Shown here in pieces: positions 24,489 through 34,900 of a DNA stretch of 64,000 nucleotides. The stretch is from Candidatus Poseidoniaceae archaeon. GTDB taxonomy: Archaea; Thermoplasmatota; Poseidoniia; Poseidoniales; Poseidoniaceae. A model generated the notes under the pieces. The model was not told where the DNA came from and made no database searches. It saw only the letters and a program-made list of their open reading frames with translations. The number at the start of each line of letters is the position of its first letter. Within the stretch, counting starts at the first letter, position 1. A program made the translations under genes and the position numbers. The stretch covers positions 1 to 64,000 of the forward strand of contig CALHIR010000001.1 of NCBI GenBank assembly GCA_938030705.1. Direction: 5' to 3'.

Positions 24489-26312
24489 ATGTGTGGCATT
24501 TTCGGATATATTGGGCATCAGCATGCCCTTCCCATTTTGGTTGAAGGGCTACGACGATTGGAATACCGAGGTTATGATTCCACTGGCGTCGCAATCGATG
24601 ACGGCTCCCATGTTCAAACGCACAAAACGGTGGGCAAAGTGGCCGATCTGAAAGCCATCCTACCCGAGACCGTGAGTGGAACCCGAGGGATCGCTCACAC
24701 TCGCTGGGCCACCCACGGGGGTGTCACCCAAGGGAACACCCATCCCCACGCTTCAACCGACGGAGCCATTCACCTTGTCCACAACGGCATCATCGAAAAT
24801 TATCAACATCTCCGTAGAGGCCTTTCGGCACGAGGTGTGGATTGCGTCAGTGAGACCGATTCTGAAGTCCTCGTCCAGATGATGGCGCTGGAATTACAAG
24901 GCGGTGCAACACCTCTTGAATCCGTTCAAAATACCCTTCAACACCTTCGCGGGACGTGGGGGCTTTGCATCCTCTTCCGAGATCATGACCTGTTGATCTG
25001 TGCCCGAAATGGTTCTCCTCTCATCATCGGTCAGGGTCAAAACGAGACCTTTGTTTCAAGCGACCCTCATCCCTTGACGGCTCACACCCAGCGAGTGGTT
25101 TACCTCGATGACGGAGACGTCGTGGTCATCAACCGTGAGTCTTTCCAAATCAAGACGACCAAAGGGCTTCCTGTCGAACCCAGCATCACGGTGCTTGAGG
25201 ATGCATGGGGAGAAGCGGAACTCGGCGATGCACCGCATTACATGTACAAAGAAATCTACGAACAACCCGATGCATTGCGTCAGTGCATCGGGGGCCGGGT
25301 TGACCGAGAAATGGGTACGGGGCGGCTGGGAGGAATGGGTCTCGATCACCAAACCCTCGTTCAAGCGGCTCACATTCACTTGCTGGGGTGTGGCACGGCT
25401 GCTTTTGCTGCAGAAATTGGCCAGATGTTGATCGAGAAAATGGGGCGCATACCTGCGACAACCCACATCTCAAGCGAGTTCCGAAACAACGACCCGGTCA
25501 TCAATCCAAAATCCCTCTATCTCGCTGTGTCTCAATCGGGTGAAACCGCTGACACCATCTCTGCGCTCAAGGAAATCAAGCTCAAGGGCGGACAGGTCTT
25601 CGGTGTCGTCAACGTCGTGGGTTCCACCGTGGCCCGTTTGTGCGGGCGAGGCGTCTACATCCACTCGGGTCCTGAACAGTCCGTGGCTTCAACCAAGGCC
25701 TTCACCAACATGGTGGCGGCCTTGACGGTTTTTGCAACGCAGCTTGGCCGCACTCGGCATCTTTCCAAGGCCGACGGTCGCAACTTGATTCGCCACCTCC
25801 AACAAGCACCGCACTTGATGGAGACCTACTTCGAGGACATCGGGCCCATTCACGAAGCCGTGGACCTCCTGTGCGAGGCCGACTCCGTTCTCTTCCTCGG
25901 GCGCGGTCTTTCAGCACCGGTGGCCAAAGAAGGGGCGCTCAAATTGATGGAATTGGCTTATATTCCCTGTTTGGCCTACCCTGCGGGTGAAATGAAACAC
26001 GGCCCCATCGCGTTGCTTGAAGAGGGCAGTCCGGTCGTGGTGGTTGCCCCCAATGACCATCTCAAGGAGAAGACCATGTCGGCCCTGCATGAATGCAAGG
26101 CACGTGGTGCGAAAATCATCTTGATTCACGAAAAGGGCGACCCTATTGGTGCCGAGGGCGATGTCTCCATCGCCGTTCCAGCCATTCATCCTTGGTTGAC
26201 CCCACTGCTCACGGTCCTCCCGCTGCAGTTGATGGCCTACGAGACAGCCTTGAAACTTGGTCGAGACGTTGACCGGCCTCGGAACCTTGCGAAATCGGTC
26301 ACGGTTGAGTGA
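24489..26312 (+). CDS. glmS: Glutamine-fructose-6-phosphate aminotransferase (isomerising)
   Basis: A 607-residue enzyme that makes glucosamine-6-phosphate from fructose-6-phosphate and glutamine, the entry to amino-sugar synthesis. The N-terminal nucleophile Cys2 lies in CGIFGYIGHQHALPILVEGL, and RGYDSTGVA, HTRWATHG and HNGIIEN complete the glutaminase domain. The C-terminal half has two SIS domains (GCGTAAFAAEIG, SQSGETADTISAL, LGRGLSAPVAKEGALKLMEL). Length equals that of typical GlmS. It starts nine bases after the subtilase stop and converges on the KaiC-like gene. It is the first step toward the amino sugars expected in the glycans of the local surface proteins. Confidence 0.95.
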   Translation: MCGIFGYIGHQHALPILVEGLRRLEYRGYDSTGVAIDDGSHVQTHKTVGKVADLKAILPETVSGTRGIAHTRWATHGGVTQGNTHPHASTDGAIHLVHNGIIENYQHLRRGLSARGVDCVSETDSEVLVQMMALELQGGATPLESVQNTLQHLRGTWGLCILFRDHDLLICARNGSPLIIGQGQNETFVSSDPHPLTAHTQRVVYLDDGDVVVINRESFQIKTTKGLPVEPSITVLEDAWGEAELGDAPHYMYKEIYEQPDALRQCIGGRVDREMGTGRLGGMGLDHQTLVQAAHIHLLGCGTAAFAAEIGQMLIEKMGRIPATTHISSEFRNNDPVINPKSLYLAVSQSGETADTISALKEIKLKGGQVFGVVNVVGSTVARLCGRGVYIHSGPEQSVASTKAFTNMVAALTVFATQLGRTRHLSKADGRNLIRHLQQAPHLMETYFEDIGPIHEAVDLLCEADSVLFLGRGLSAPVAKEGALKLMELAYIPCLAYPAGEMKHGPIALLEEGSPVVVVAPNDHLKEKTMSALHECKARGAKIILIHEKGDPIGAEGDVSIAVPAIHPWLTPLLTVLPLQLMAYETALKLGRDVDRPRNLAKSVTVE

Positions 26313-26314
26313 AC

Positions 26315-27034
26315 TCAAACGATGGTGAACCGTTGTTCACTCTCTTTCCAATTGAACGGCTTGTAGCCGAGCAAATGGTTGGTATGGCGCATCTTGACGA
26401 TGCCGAGTTTACGGAAGACATCGTCGCCGTGTCGTTCCATCACCAGGTGCATGACACCGTCCGATAGGTAATCTTCAACGCCGTATTCACCAAACTGTTT
26501 GTGGTCTTCACCGGTCATCTCGCAAATGAAGAAGGAGGTGAGTTCCAAGCGTCGAACCGCTTCAAACAATCGAAAGATTTCGTCGCGGGGATTTTCCATC
26601 TTGGTCAAGGTGAAGAAGGCTCCCAAGGAGTCAAACACCAGCAATTCAAAGCCGATGGATTGGCGGTAGGAGGTCAACTGCTTGATGAGTTGCCCCATCC
26701 AGTCCACGCGGTTGCTCATGCCCTGTTCATCCAGCTGAACTCGAAGGTCGGCGAGGTCGATGATGGCAATTCGGTTGCGCACGCGAGGGTCGTCCACGTT
26801 CATGCCCATGTTGGCCATGTGAGAGCGGAGGGAATCCTTGCCCTGCTCGAGCGTGACGTAAATTCCACTGGTTTCACCGTAGAGAACAGCGTTGTAGAGC
26901 ATGGAAAACGTAAGGCTGGACTTCATGGCACCGGAGGCGCCAGCGACGATACAAATGTGGCCCTGTGGAATACCGCCCTGCATTTTCTCATCAAGACCTT
27001 CAATGTGTGTTGGGATTCGTTCCATCTCGGACAT
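26315..27034 (-). CDS. RecA/KaiC-like ATPase domain protein with altered Walker A
   Basis: About 239 residues of the RAD55/KaiC-type RecA superfamily. It opens ERIPTHIEGLDEKMQGGIPQG, the usual entry to the KaiC core. The P-loop reads VAGASGAMKSSLTFSMLY: the glycine that should precede the lysine is Met. The Walker B strand is FELLVFDSLGAFF. The C-terminal part (VMHLVMERHGDDVFRKLGIV and KMRHTNH) matches the conserved end of archaeal KaiC-like proteins. Such proteins are often regulatory or, as ArlH, attached to archaellum machinery, but no archaellum genes are here. ATG 27034 is taken; GTG 27052 and ATG 27025 are alternatives. It is divergent from the Maf-like gene. Confidence 0.82.
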   Translation of the reverse strand: MSEMERIPTHIEGLDEKMQGGIPQGHICIVAGASGAMKSSLTFSMLYNAVLYGETSGIYVTLEQGKDSLRSHMANMGMNVDDPRVRNRIAIIDLADLRVQLDEQGMSNRVDWMGQLIKQLTSYRQSIGFELLVFDSLGAFFTLTKMENPRDEIFRLFEAVRRLELTSFFICEMTGEDHKQFGEYGVEDYLSDGVMHLVMERHGDDVFRKLGIVKMRHTNHLLGYKPFNWKESEQRFTIV

Positions 27035-27130
27035 GGGGCTCACTCGTTCCACGGTGGACCTTCCGATTCTTCAATATCACCCACGCATTTGATGAGTAAT
27101 CTCCAAAACCCTCGGCGTTCGGTTTGAACT

Positions 27131-27697
27131 ATGGACGTGTGGTTGGCCTCCAACTCTGAGCGTCGTTACGCCCTGTTGTCCTCGCTTTTTCCAAATCTCC
27201 ACCACGAGGGTTTGGCAGGGGTTGATGAAACGCCTCCGAACGGAACGGTGGAGCACCAAGTCATGACGATTTGTCAACGGAAAGCAGGGGCGTTGCCCGA
27301 CTCGGACCACGAGGTTGTCATCGTCGCAGACACGATGTTGAGTGACCCTGACGATCATTCGCTTAGCATGGGGAAACCACGAGACCGTACCCATGCCGCC
27401 ATCATGCTCCATCGCCTAAGCGGTCGCTTGCACCAAGTTTGGTCGGCAACCGGCGTTCGCTGGAACGGAACATGGCATTACTGGTGTGAGGCTTCGGTGG
27501 TGGCCATTCCGGAGTTGACCACCGACCAACTGGACGAACTGCTCTCTTCAAATTCATGGAAAGGAAAAGCCGGAGGGTACGACCTTCACGGTCCCATGGG
27601 TGAATACGCACGGTTGGTCGAAGGCGCAGAAAGTACCGTCCTCGGATTTGCAGGTGAAGCCATGACCTTCCTCGAGATGCTGGCGTCAACACGCTGA
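27131..27697 (+). CDS. Maf-like nucleoside triphosphate pyrophosphatase
   Basis: A 188-residue protein of the Maf/Ham1-like fold, which hydrolyses non-canonical or modified nucleoside triphosphates and has been linked to septum formation. Motifs in order: WLASNSERRYALLSSLFP, EHQVMTICQRKA, VVIVADTM, GKPRDRTHAAIMLHRLSG and WKGKAGGYDLHG. All catalytic-region segments are present. It is divergent from the KaiC-like gene and converges on the SepF-like gene, with which the Maf family has a functional association in bacterial division. Confidence 0.88.
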   Translation: MDVWLASNSERRYALLSSLFPNLHHEGLAGVDETPPNGTVEHQVMTICQRKAGALPDSDHEVVIVADTMLSDPDDHSLSMGKPRDRTHAAIMLHRLSGRLHQVWSATGVRWNGTWHYWCEASVVAIPELTTDQLDELLSSNSWKGKAGGYDLHGPMGEYARLVEGAESTVLGFAGEAMTFLEMLASTR

Positions 27698-27700
27698 TGT

Positions 27701-28279
27701 TCACAGCAACGGCGTCAAGCCCAATTCATGCTTTTGCATGTCCACCACGACATTTTGACCGGGAATCATCAACAACTTGTCTTCTGCATCGAGCGAAAAG
27801 ACGCTGACGCGGGCGTGGTCGGCCATGTGTTTGATCTCCCTGCGACACGCCATCTGGTGACTTTCCATGTGGACCAACGAACGCAAATCAACGATGGCGG
27901 TGTCGCCTTGCAGGACCCGTTCAAACATGGCGTTGGTTGGAATCCGCTTCATCACATCGGGGGCGATGTAGCGAAGGGCTTTATCGGGCACGTGTGGTCG
28001 ACGTTTTCTCTCCACGCCCAGGTCATGAAAGGCTTCTCCATCGGGGGTGAGGGGGCCGTTCCAGCCCAGCGGCGGGGTGCGTAAACTGCGAACGTTGGGT
28101 TCGAGGGCTGGGGCGGCCGTCGTGGCGAGCTGGGGTGCATGCCCCGTCTCTTCTTCGGTTGCGGCTCCTGTCAGCGAAACTGGTTTTGATGCCGTTGCCG
28201 CTTGGGCCGGGGGGCTTGTCGTGGCGGGTGGGTTTCCATCAGGGTCGGGTAATCCGAAAAAATTCCACAAACTTCCCAT
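27701..28279 (-). CDS. SepF-like cell division protein
   Basis: A 192-residue protein. The first residues GSLWNFFGLPDPDG can form a short amphipathic helix of the kind SepF uses to bind the membrane. A Pro/Ala/Thr-rich linker of about 80 residues follows. The C-terminal domain reads VLQGDTAIVDLRSLVHMESH, then CRREIKHMADHARVSVFSL and KLLMIPGQNVVVD, matching the SepF/DUF552 core (strand, long helix, then the LLLxPxGVxI strand). SepF tethers FtsZ to the membrane in many archaea; FtsZ itself is not in the window. The residue-level match is moderate and the architecture match is good. Confidence 0.75.
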   Translation of the reverse strand: MGSLWNFFGLPDPDGNPPATTSPPAQAATASKPVSLTGAATEEETGHAPQLATTAAPALEPNVRSLRTPPLGWNGPLTPDGEAFHDLGVERKRRPHVPDKALRYIAPDVMKRIPTNAMFERVLQGDTAIVDLRSLVHMESHQMACRREIKHMADHARVSVFSLDAEDKLLMIPGQNVVVDMQKHELGLTPLL

Positions 28280-28290
28280 CTTACTCAGCC

Positions 28291-31200
28291 TCAGAAGTCA
28301 AGGTCGTCGAGCAACGACTGTAACTCTGAGGATGCAGGGGTGGGTGGAGTTTGTGAAACTATGGGTTGAACAGGGGCCGGAGCGGGTTGGTTTGCGGCCA
28401 ACCATTGCTCTCCGTAGTAATTCCATTGCTCAATGGTCCATCCCAAAGGCAGACCGGTGGCGGGAAGCGGAGGGCCGGTGTTGACCGTTTGAATCGCTTC
28501 CACGGGTGCAGCAACGGCGGGGGCCGCAGGCTGGGTTGCCTGAACGGGGGCTGCAGGCTGTGAACTTGGCAACGGGGCCATGTCTTTGGGTGCGGCGGTG
28601 AACTGACTTTGTTCGAACATACCGAAATCTTCGGACGAGCCTGCACCTTGGCGTGTGAACAGCAGGAAGAGGACGAGGCCGGCGATGATGATGCCAAGCA
28701 GAGCGATGATCACAGCCGTGGTGGTGCCGACGGTGCTCGTAATGCTTTGGAGGATGCCTTCCGCTGGTGCTTCGGCGACCAATACAGTGATTTCGGTTTG
28801 GGTTGATTCGCCGTCGTCATCGGTCACGGTCAAGGTAAACGTCCAGGTCCCTGCTGGCATATCTTCTACGGTCCAGGTCGGTCCTGTGAAGTCCACGTCT
28901 CCGGTCTTTTGCCCGTCGAGGTCAGTATCAAGGTGGGAGCTGTCCCACTCGTAAACCAAGTTCTCCTTGTCGCTGACCGTTTCAACGCTGTCTGTTCCAG
29001 AGAGCGTCACGTTGTCACCTTCGGTCAGTCCATCAAGCACCGAAATTTCAGAAATAACGGCGGTGGGCGGGATGTTCAACACGCTGACGTTCATGCTCTG
29101 CTGAGCCGTTGCACCGTCGTCATCGGTGACGGTGACCGTGAGCATGCGCACGCCCCGCGTGGTCCACGACGGAGCGATGTTGGTACCCGTGAGTTCGCAA
29201 TCGTTGTCGTCAATGCCGTCTCCGCTGACATCGATCTTGGCGTCCAAATCCCAACAGACCTCAAGTGTGGCCATGTCCGATGCGGTGTCAGAGGCTACCA
29301 CGGTCAGATTCAGAAGGTCGTTTTCAAACACGGGAGTATTTCCCGGTAGGCCCGTGACGCTTGGAGGTACGTTGTGAATCATCACCGTCGCTTGTTGGAT
29401 GTCGGACGATGCGCCATCGGCGTCAATGGCCCGAACCTGAACGGTATGCATGCCCGAACTGTTCCATGCGACCGCTTCTGACGAGGAGATGCCGATGCTG
29501 GAGATGGTCCAGTTCTCGTCTTGGAGTGAGGGGTGCCACTCGATGATGACCGTGCCCACATCGTTGGCGGTATCGACGGCGGTCGCTCGTAAGAGTGCAA
29601 CTTCATCCTCGTTCAAGTGCCAAGTTCCATTTTCGTCGGGCATGACCTCTTGGCCGCCCTTCAACAGCGATGGTGCAGAAAGGGTGGGCGCCACGTTGAG
29701 CACCATCACTTCACTGGTGAGCGTGACGGTCGCACCGTCATCGTCGGTCGCGACGGCGGTGATGTTCAGCGGGCCTTCAAAGAGGGGAGTGAAGGTGCAC
29801 GTGGGTTGGGTTGTGCCTTCATCGCAATCCAGCCCTGGCCAGGAGATGCTGACTTGCTGACCCGACGGCGAAGACGTATCGATGTCCTCGATATCGGTGG
29901 CTTGGACGGTGATGGGCGATTCGACCTCCACCGATTCGGGGTGGGTCAGGTTGAAGGTCGGCGCTCGATTCAACACCACCACATCAACCATCATTTCGTC
30001 CGTATCCAATTCTTCGTCGATGACAAGAACCTTCACGCTCCACGAGCCGCTGTTTGACCAGTTCCACTGGGTCCAACAATCGGGCGCCTCAATGACGTCA
30101 ATGAGGCCCGCCCGTGATTCAATTTCAAAGCGACAATCCACCTCGCCACCGTCGATGTCGAAACTTTGGGTGGCGTTGAGTGTGATGTTTTCGAAGGTGT
30201 ATTTCCCTTCATCCACCACGAGGGACGCATTGGGTGCACGGCCGATAAAGACGGAAATGGAAGCGTCGTTGTTACTGCGGTTGGCATCGGCCGTCACGTT
30301 TTCGTCGGGGTCGACTGAGAAGGTGAGTTCTGCCGTCCCAATTTGCATATCGGCCGGTACCGACCAATCGATCAGCACGCGTTCCTCTGCGTAGGGGGCG
30401 ATGGCGGGGAGGGCGCTCCTATCGATCAAACCGTCTGGTGTTTCAACTTCCATGAAGGTGGAAGGTGCGGTCAGGACGCCTCGGTTTTGGGCGGGTAAGG
30501 AGAAACTGAGTATGTCGCCGGGCAGGGCATTGTAGCCAATGGAGGCGCCCAGTGTGGACGTGTCTCCGTTTCTGGTTCGCTCCACGATGACCGAGCTGGC
30601 TTGGGCCACGAGGTCAACACCAACAACGCTGAGGTCTTGAACGACCGTGGTCGCACCGACGACGTCTCCGACCGGGTCGTAAACTACGATGCCGTTGCTG
30701 GTATAATCGTCGCTTGCGGGTGTATCGTCCACTTCGTCAGAGACATTGAGTGGAACTTGAGCCTGCCCGTTGTTGTCCGTGGTGGGGTTGATGATGGTGC
30801 CTGCAATTTCGTAACGAAGCTGGAGGTTGGTGTTCTTGAGAGGGATGCTCGGAGAGCCGGCTACGCTGTACTCGATGGAAACTTGTTCAACGGCGTTTGG
30901 CAAGGTCGCTAAGGTCGCGGTACTGACGTGAATTTGCGTGTTGCGTCCACCGGGGGAAGACGATGAGACGACGCTGTTGGAATCTGCAGGGTCGTAGGTT
31001 TTCAACAACCAATCAATGGTAAATCCTGCAGGGTTGATGATGCGATTCCATGCGCTGCCCCGGACGGCAGGACAATACCAATTGAATCCTAAGTTCACGC
31101 CGGTGGCGTTCCACTCCGAAATTTTGTAGGCATCATCACATCCCGTGTATTGCGGGGTAATGCCGTCCTCGGAAGGGGCTTCGTTCTTGACCACCTGCCA

Positions 31201-31878
31201 AGAGTTGTTTTCATCCTCTTGGGAATCAAATTCAGACGGGTCAAAATAATCTGAGGTGCCGCTGACCTCGGTTTCGGCTTCGAATTCCATGTACCACTGA
31301 TCGCCGGTTCGCAGCGGGAAGTCATGACGTTCCTTGGCCGGTGTGTAGGTGTTGTCAAAGGTGACAATGCCGAGGGTTTGTTCAAGAAATCCAAGGTTGA
31401 ACGGGCGAAAGCGAACATCCAGTGTGAAATCGCTGGTGATGGTCGCAAGGTCCCGTGCACGCAGGACGTCGATGCCGTCGTAGTCAATGTTGAGGCGACC
31501 GGTGACCCCCTCCAAGGTTGCACCGCTGTTGCCGGAGGTAAAACTCCCGCTGATCTCAATCTCGTAGGCCAATACTGTGTCCCCGTTGTTATCGGTTTCG
31601 TAAAAGATGTCGGTGACTTCGTTGACCGTATCGCCCGTCAACGTGTTGAGTGAAGCCGAAACGTTGGCTTGGGCAAGCAATTGAGCCACGTCGAATTTTG
31701 TCTCATACACCCACTCATCGCCAACGCGATGGGTGGGAACATCGACCACGCCGTTGGTTCCTTGCGTGCGTTCGGTCGGCGCCTGTTCTTCGAGGGTTGA
31801 AGATTCCACGAAGCCGAGGCCCATGGAGAAGACAAAGAGAGCGACCAGAAAGGCGGCTTGGCACTCACGCCCGAGCAT
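28291..31878 (-). CDS. Giant PKD-domain surface protein A with cytosolic Trp-rich motif
   Basis: This 1195-residue protein has a signal peptide (AAFLVALFVFSMGLGFVES). An N-terminal domain beginning VPTHRVGDEWVYETKFDV and running for about 330 residues is shared with the next gene upstream. Then come beta-sandwich domains and at least four PKD-like units with SVLNIPP or VLNVAP boundaries and VTDDDG turns. Asn-X-Ser/Thr sites are frequent. A single membrane helix (TTTAVIIALLGIIIAGLVLFLL) near residue 1050 is followed by an Ala/Pro/Gln-rich cytosolic tail containing LPLGWTIEQWNYYGEQWL. The tail ends in a short acidic helix (LQSLLDDLDF). No enzyme signature was found; binding to particles, polymers or neighbours is inferred from PKD domains. 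Confidence 0.85.
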   Translation of the reverse strand: MLGRECQAAFLVALFVFSMGLGFVESSTLEEQAPTERTQGTNGVVDVPTHRVGDEWVYETKFDVAQLLAQANVSASLNTLTGDTVNEVTDIFYETDNNGDTVLAYEIEISGSFTSGNSGATLEGVTGRLNIDYDGIDVLRARDLATITSDFTLDVRFRPFNLGFLEQTLGIVTFDNTYTPAKERHDFPLRTGDQWYMEFEAETEVSGTSDYFDPSEFDSQEDENNSWQVVKNEAPSEDGITPQYTGCDDAYKISEWNATGVNLGFNWYCPAVRGSAWNRIINPAGFTIDWLLKTYDPADSNSVVSSSSPGGRNTQIHVSTATLATLPNAVEQVSIEYSVAGSPSIPLKNTNLQLRYEIAGTIINPTTDNNGQAQVPLNVSDEVDDTPASDDYTSNGIVVYDPVGDVVGATTVVQDLSVVGVDLVAQASSVIVERTRNGDTSTLGASIGYNALPGDILSFSLPAQNRGVLTAPSTFMEVETPDGLIDRSALPAIAPYAEERVLIDWSVPADMQIGTAELTFSVDPDENVTADANRSNNDASISVFIGRAPNASLVVDEGKYTFENITLNATQSFDIDGGEVDCRFEIESRAGLIDVIEAPDCWTQWNWSNSGSWSVKVLVIDEELDTDEMMVDVVVLNRAPTFNLTHPESVEVESPITVQATDIEDIDTSSPSGQQVSISWPGLDCDEGTTQPTCTFTPLFEGPLNITAVATDDDGATVTLTSEVMVLNVAPTLSAPSLLKGGQEVMPDENGTWHLNEDEVALLRATAVDTANDVGTVIIEWHPSLQDENWTISSIGISSSEAVAWNSSGMHTVQVRAIDADGASSDIQQATVMIHNVPPSVTGLPGNTPVFENDLLNLTVVASDTASDMATLEVCWDLDAKIDVSGDGIDDNDCELTGTNIAPSWTTRGVRMLTVTVTDDDGATAQQSMNVSVLNIPPTAVISEISVLDGLTEGDNVTLSGTDSVETVSDKENLVYEWDSSHLDTDLDGQKTGDVDFTGPTWTVEDMPAGTWTFTLTVTDDDGESTQTEITVLVAEAPAEGILQSITSTVGTTTAVIIALLGIIIAGLVLFLLFTRQGAGSSEDFGMFEQSQFTAAPKDMAPLPSSQPAAPVQATQPAAPAVAAPVEAIQTVNTGPPLPATGLPLGWTIEQWNYYGEQWLAANQPAPAPVQPIVSQTPPTPASSELQSLLDDLDF
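28399..28452 (-). other. Cytosolic Trp-rich tail motif (copy 1)
   Basis: Encodes LPLGWTIEQWNYYGEQWL in the cytosolic tail of surface protein A, beyond its only membrane helix. It matches the motif at 31945-31998 at 11 of 18 positions with no gap, in a tail that is otherwise low complexity. Confidence 0.8.
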
Positions 31879-31929
31879 GCTTGTAGGTTGCAGTTCTGAT
31901 ACAAAAGAGAATGTCCTCGTTGCACATGC

Positions 31930-34900
31930 TCATCCCTGAGAATCCAACCATTGTTGACCGTAGTGTTCCCACTGTTCCATGCTCCATCCCTCGGGAAGAC
32001 CAGAGGCAGGAAGCGGTGGCCCTGCTGATGGATTTGAAACAGGAGAGGCCATGTTTTGCATGGCTTGTTGGAACAAGTAATCCGGTGGAGGGCCTTCGGG
32101 TTGTTTCTGACGAAGCCGTTCATTTCTATCGCTGAACAAATCGCCGGACAAGGCATCGGATACCTCGTCCCAAACGCCGTCGTTGGCTTCCACACGGTTG
32201 CGTCGACGGGCGAACAAGGCCACAAGCAGCAACATCAGGGCAAGAAGGCTGAGTTGAGCGAGCGGGTTGGCTTCTTCACCCACCAACGCAGCGCCAAGGT
32301 TCTCAATGGGCGTACGGTCCGCAGGCAGAACAGCAAAGGTCACGACTTTGGTCCCCGGTCGTTCTGGGTTCTCATCCCACGCCATGACCTTCACCGATTG
32401 CAAACCGTCCCGTTTGAACGTGTACGTGACCGTTTTCCCGATCAGGTCGGCATCGTTGTCGGGAATACCGTCCTCGTTGCTGTCTTCGGTGATATCAATG
32501 TCCCATGCCACGGTCAGGTCGTTCACGTCGTTCAAGGCATCAAGGGTCGTGCTTGCATCGAGCAGGCATGCTTGGTAGGCCGTGCAGGAAAACGGCGCCG
32601 TGCGGACGATGGGTGGGGTATTGAGGACCAAGACCTCCAGCACTTCACTGGCGTGAGCACCGTCGTTGTCGGTCACGTGGTAAACGAGTTTGTGGACGCC
32701 GCTTCTGTTCCACGAAACGGTCAGGTTGTCACCGATGACATCACAATCGTCGTCAGCGCTTCCGAAATCGTCGGAATCCATGCTCGGGTCGATGTCCCAA
32801 CATCGCACCAACGTCTCCGCATCCGAAGCTGTATCGGTTGAGGAGCCAGCGACACGGATGGTCTGTCCCTCAGCAACCGGGAGCACCGGGGCGATGGGTT
32901 CGATGGTGGGCGGTACGTTTTGTACGCTTACCCAGCGTTCCTCTACACCACTGGACGCCCCTTCGGAGTCCGTAACCTCGAGGCGCATTTTGTGGAGGCC
33001 TGCTTCCAACCAGACCATTTCAAATTCAGAGATACGTCCGTCGAAGACCCGAATCAGTGAAGGCTGAGCATCATCGGGCCACCAGGTGTGGGTTAAGTCG
33101 TCAATATCATCCATGGAATCTTGGGCTTGCCCCTTCACCCGAACCGTCTGGTCTTCCTCAACGTGCCAGGTGTCCTGAGCGTCCATGGCGATCGGCCCTT
33201 CGTCGCCCACCATTTGCACGTTCAGGCTGTGGGGGCGGATGTTGGTAAATTTGACATCAAAGGTGGCTGATGCAACGGCTCCATCGTCGTCGGTGCCAAC
33301 AGCCGTGAACGTTTTCCAGCCCTCGGTATTGGATGTCGTGGTGCAGATGCGAGTATAGTAGCCTTCCTTGCAGTTCGCCCCTGGCCAATAGATGTCGACC
33401 ACACCGGGCCAAACTTTCTCTGAATCGGAATCGTTGGCGTAGGCATAGAGCGTGATGGGATATTCCACCTTTGCCTCGGTTCGTTGGCTACGAACTTCGA
33501 TTTTCGGGTCTCGGTTTTGCACCGTGACATTGAGTGTCATAATCGACTCGTCCCGCTCTTCGTCTTCAACCGTTATTTCAACCGGGTAAACGCCGTCGTC
33601 GATCCATGTATAATTCAACAAGCAGGACGGCGATACAATGCGTTCGTAACTCCATGTCCTTGTGCCGTCATCGAAGGGAACATAGAATTCACACGAAACA
33701 TTCCCCCCGTCTTCGTCGTAACTTCCACTGGCGTTGATGAGAATGCTTTCTTGCGTGAGGCCAACGGTGGTGGGGGCCATGGGCGTGGGCAATCGCCCCA
33801 CGAACAACTCAATGCTTCCGACGTTATTCTGGAAGTTGGCATCCGCCGTGTTCGTTTGTCCAGTGTCGGCTTCCCACTGTATCTGCAGCGAGCCAATGCT
33901 CGAGCCGTTCGGGACCTGCCAAACCGTGTACATCTTGTAGGCTTGATAGGTTTGCAATGCAGGGAGTTCCTCCGTGAGGGCCACGCCGTCGGGTGTGGTC
34001 AATTTGGCATCGGTTGGTGTAGAGGTCGTGATGCCTCGGTTGTTGAAGGCGACTTCAATGTCGAGTTTGTCGCCCGGCAACACGTTGTAGCCAGAGAGGG
34101 CGTTGAGTTGGGTTATCGTGCAATCATTCCCGATGCACCGCTCTCGCAGGATGACGGCTGCCCCCTCGTCAGCAAAGACATCCAAGCCAACCAGGTATTG
34201 GTCAAGGGTTACGGTGGCCGCACCGACCTTATTCCCTGATTTGGCCACGAGTCCATGACTGGCGTAATCGAGTTGCGTCGCCGACGAGTCGACGGCATCA
34301 CCGATGTCGATCAGCGCCCAAGCGCTTCCGTTGGCCGCCGTGGTCAAGGTTGACACGAAACCTTCCACCTCGTGGTGCAGGTCAAGTTGCAAGCCAGCCG
34401 TGTTGGAAAAACACGATGAGGATGCATTCACCCACACCTGCATCGGTGTGTTCAAGGCCGTAATCGAGCGTTCCGGAACCACGTCAAGACAGTCCGAACG
34501 AGTGCCGGGATTGGTGTAGGGTTCAACGCCGGTCGCACCGACAGGGTCGTAGCGCTTGAGTTTGAAATCAATGACGAGTCCGATGTCATCAGCGGTATGG
34601 AGCCACGCATAGTTTCGCACTTCAGGGCAGTACCAGCGGTAGCCTTCCGAAACACCGTCGCTGTTGAACGAGGTCATTTCATAGGATTCATTGCAACCGC
34701 CGTAATCGATGGTTTGGCCGACGTTATTCGTGGGTTTTCCGACGTCGGAGACCACCCATGTGGTGGTGTTGGTGTCGGTCTCTGGTGGTGGGAAGGGGGT
34801 GATGTAATCGCTTTGCCCCGACCATTGGGAATACGAGGTGGTTGTGGTGGTCCACCGTTCATCAATACGGAGCGGGAAGTCGTAATTTTCGTTGACCGGG

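Noticed and set aside
26500-27127. A 208-residue plus-strand open frame
   Set aside because: It is antisense to the KaiC-like gene and overlaps the divergent promoter.
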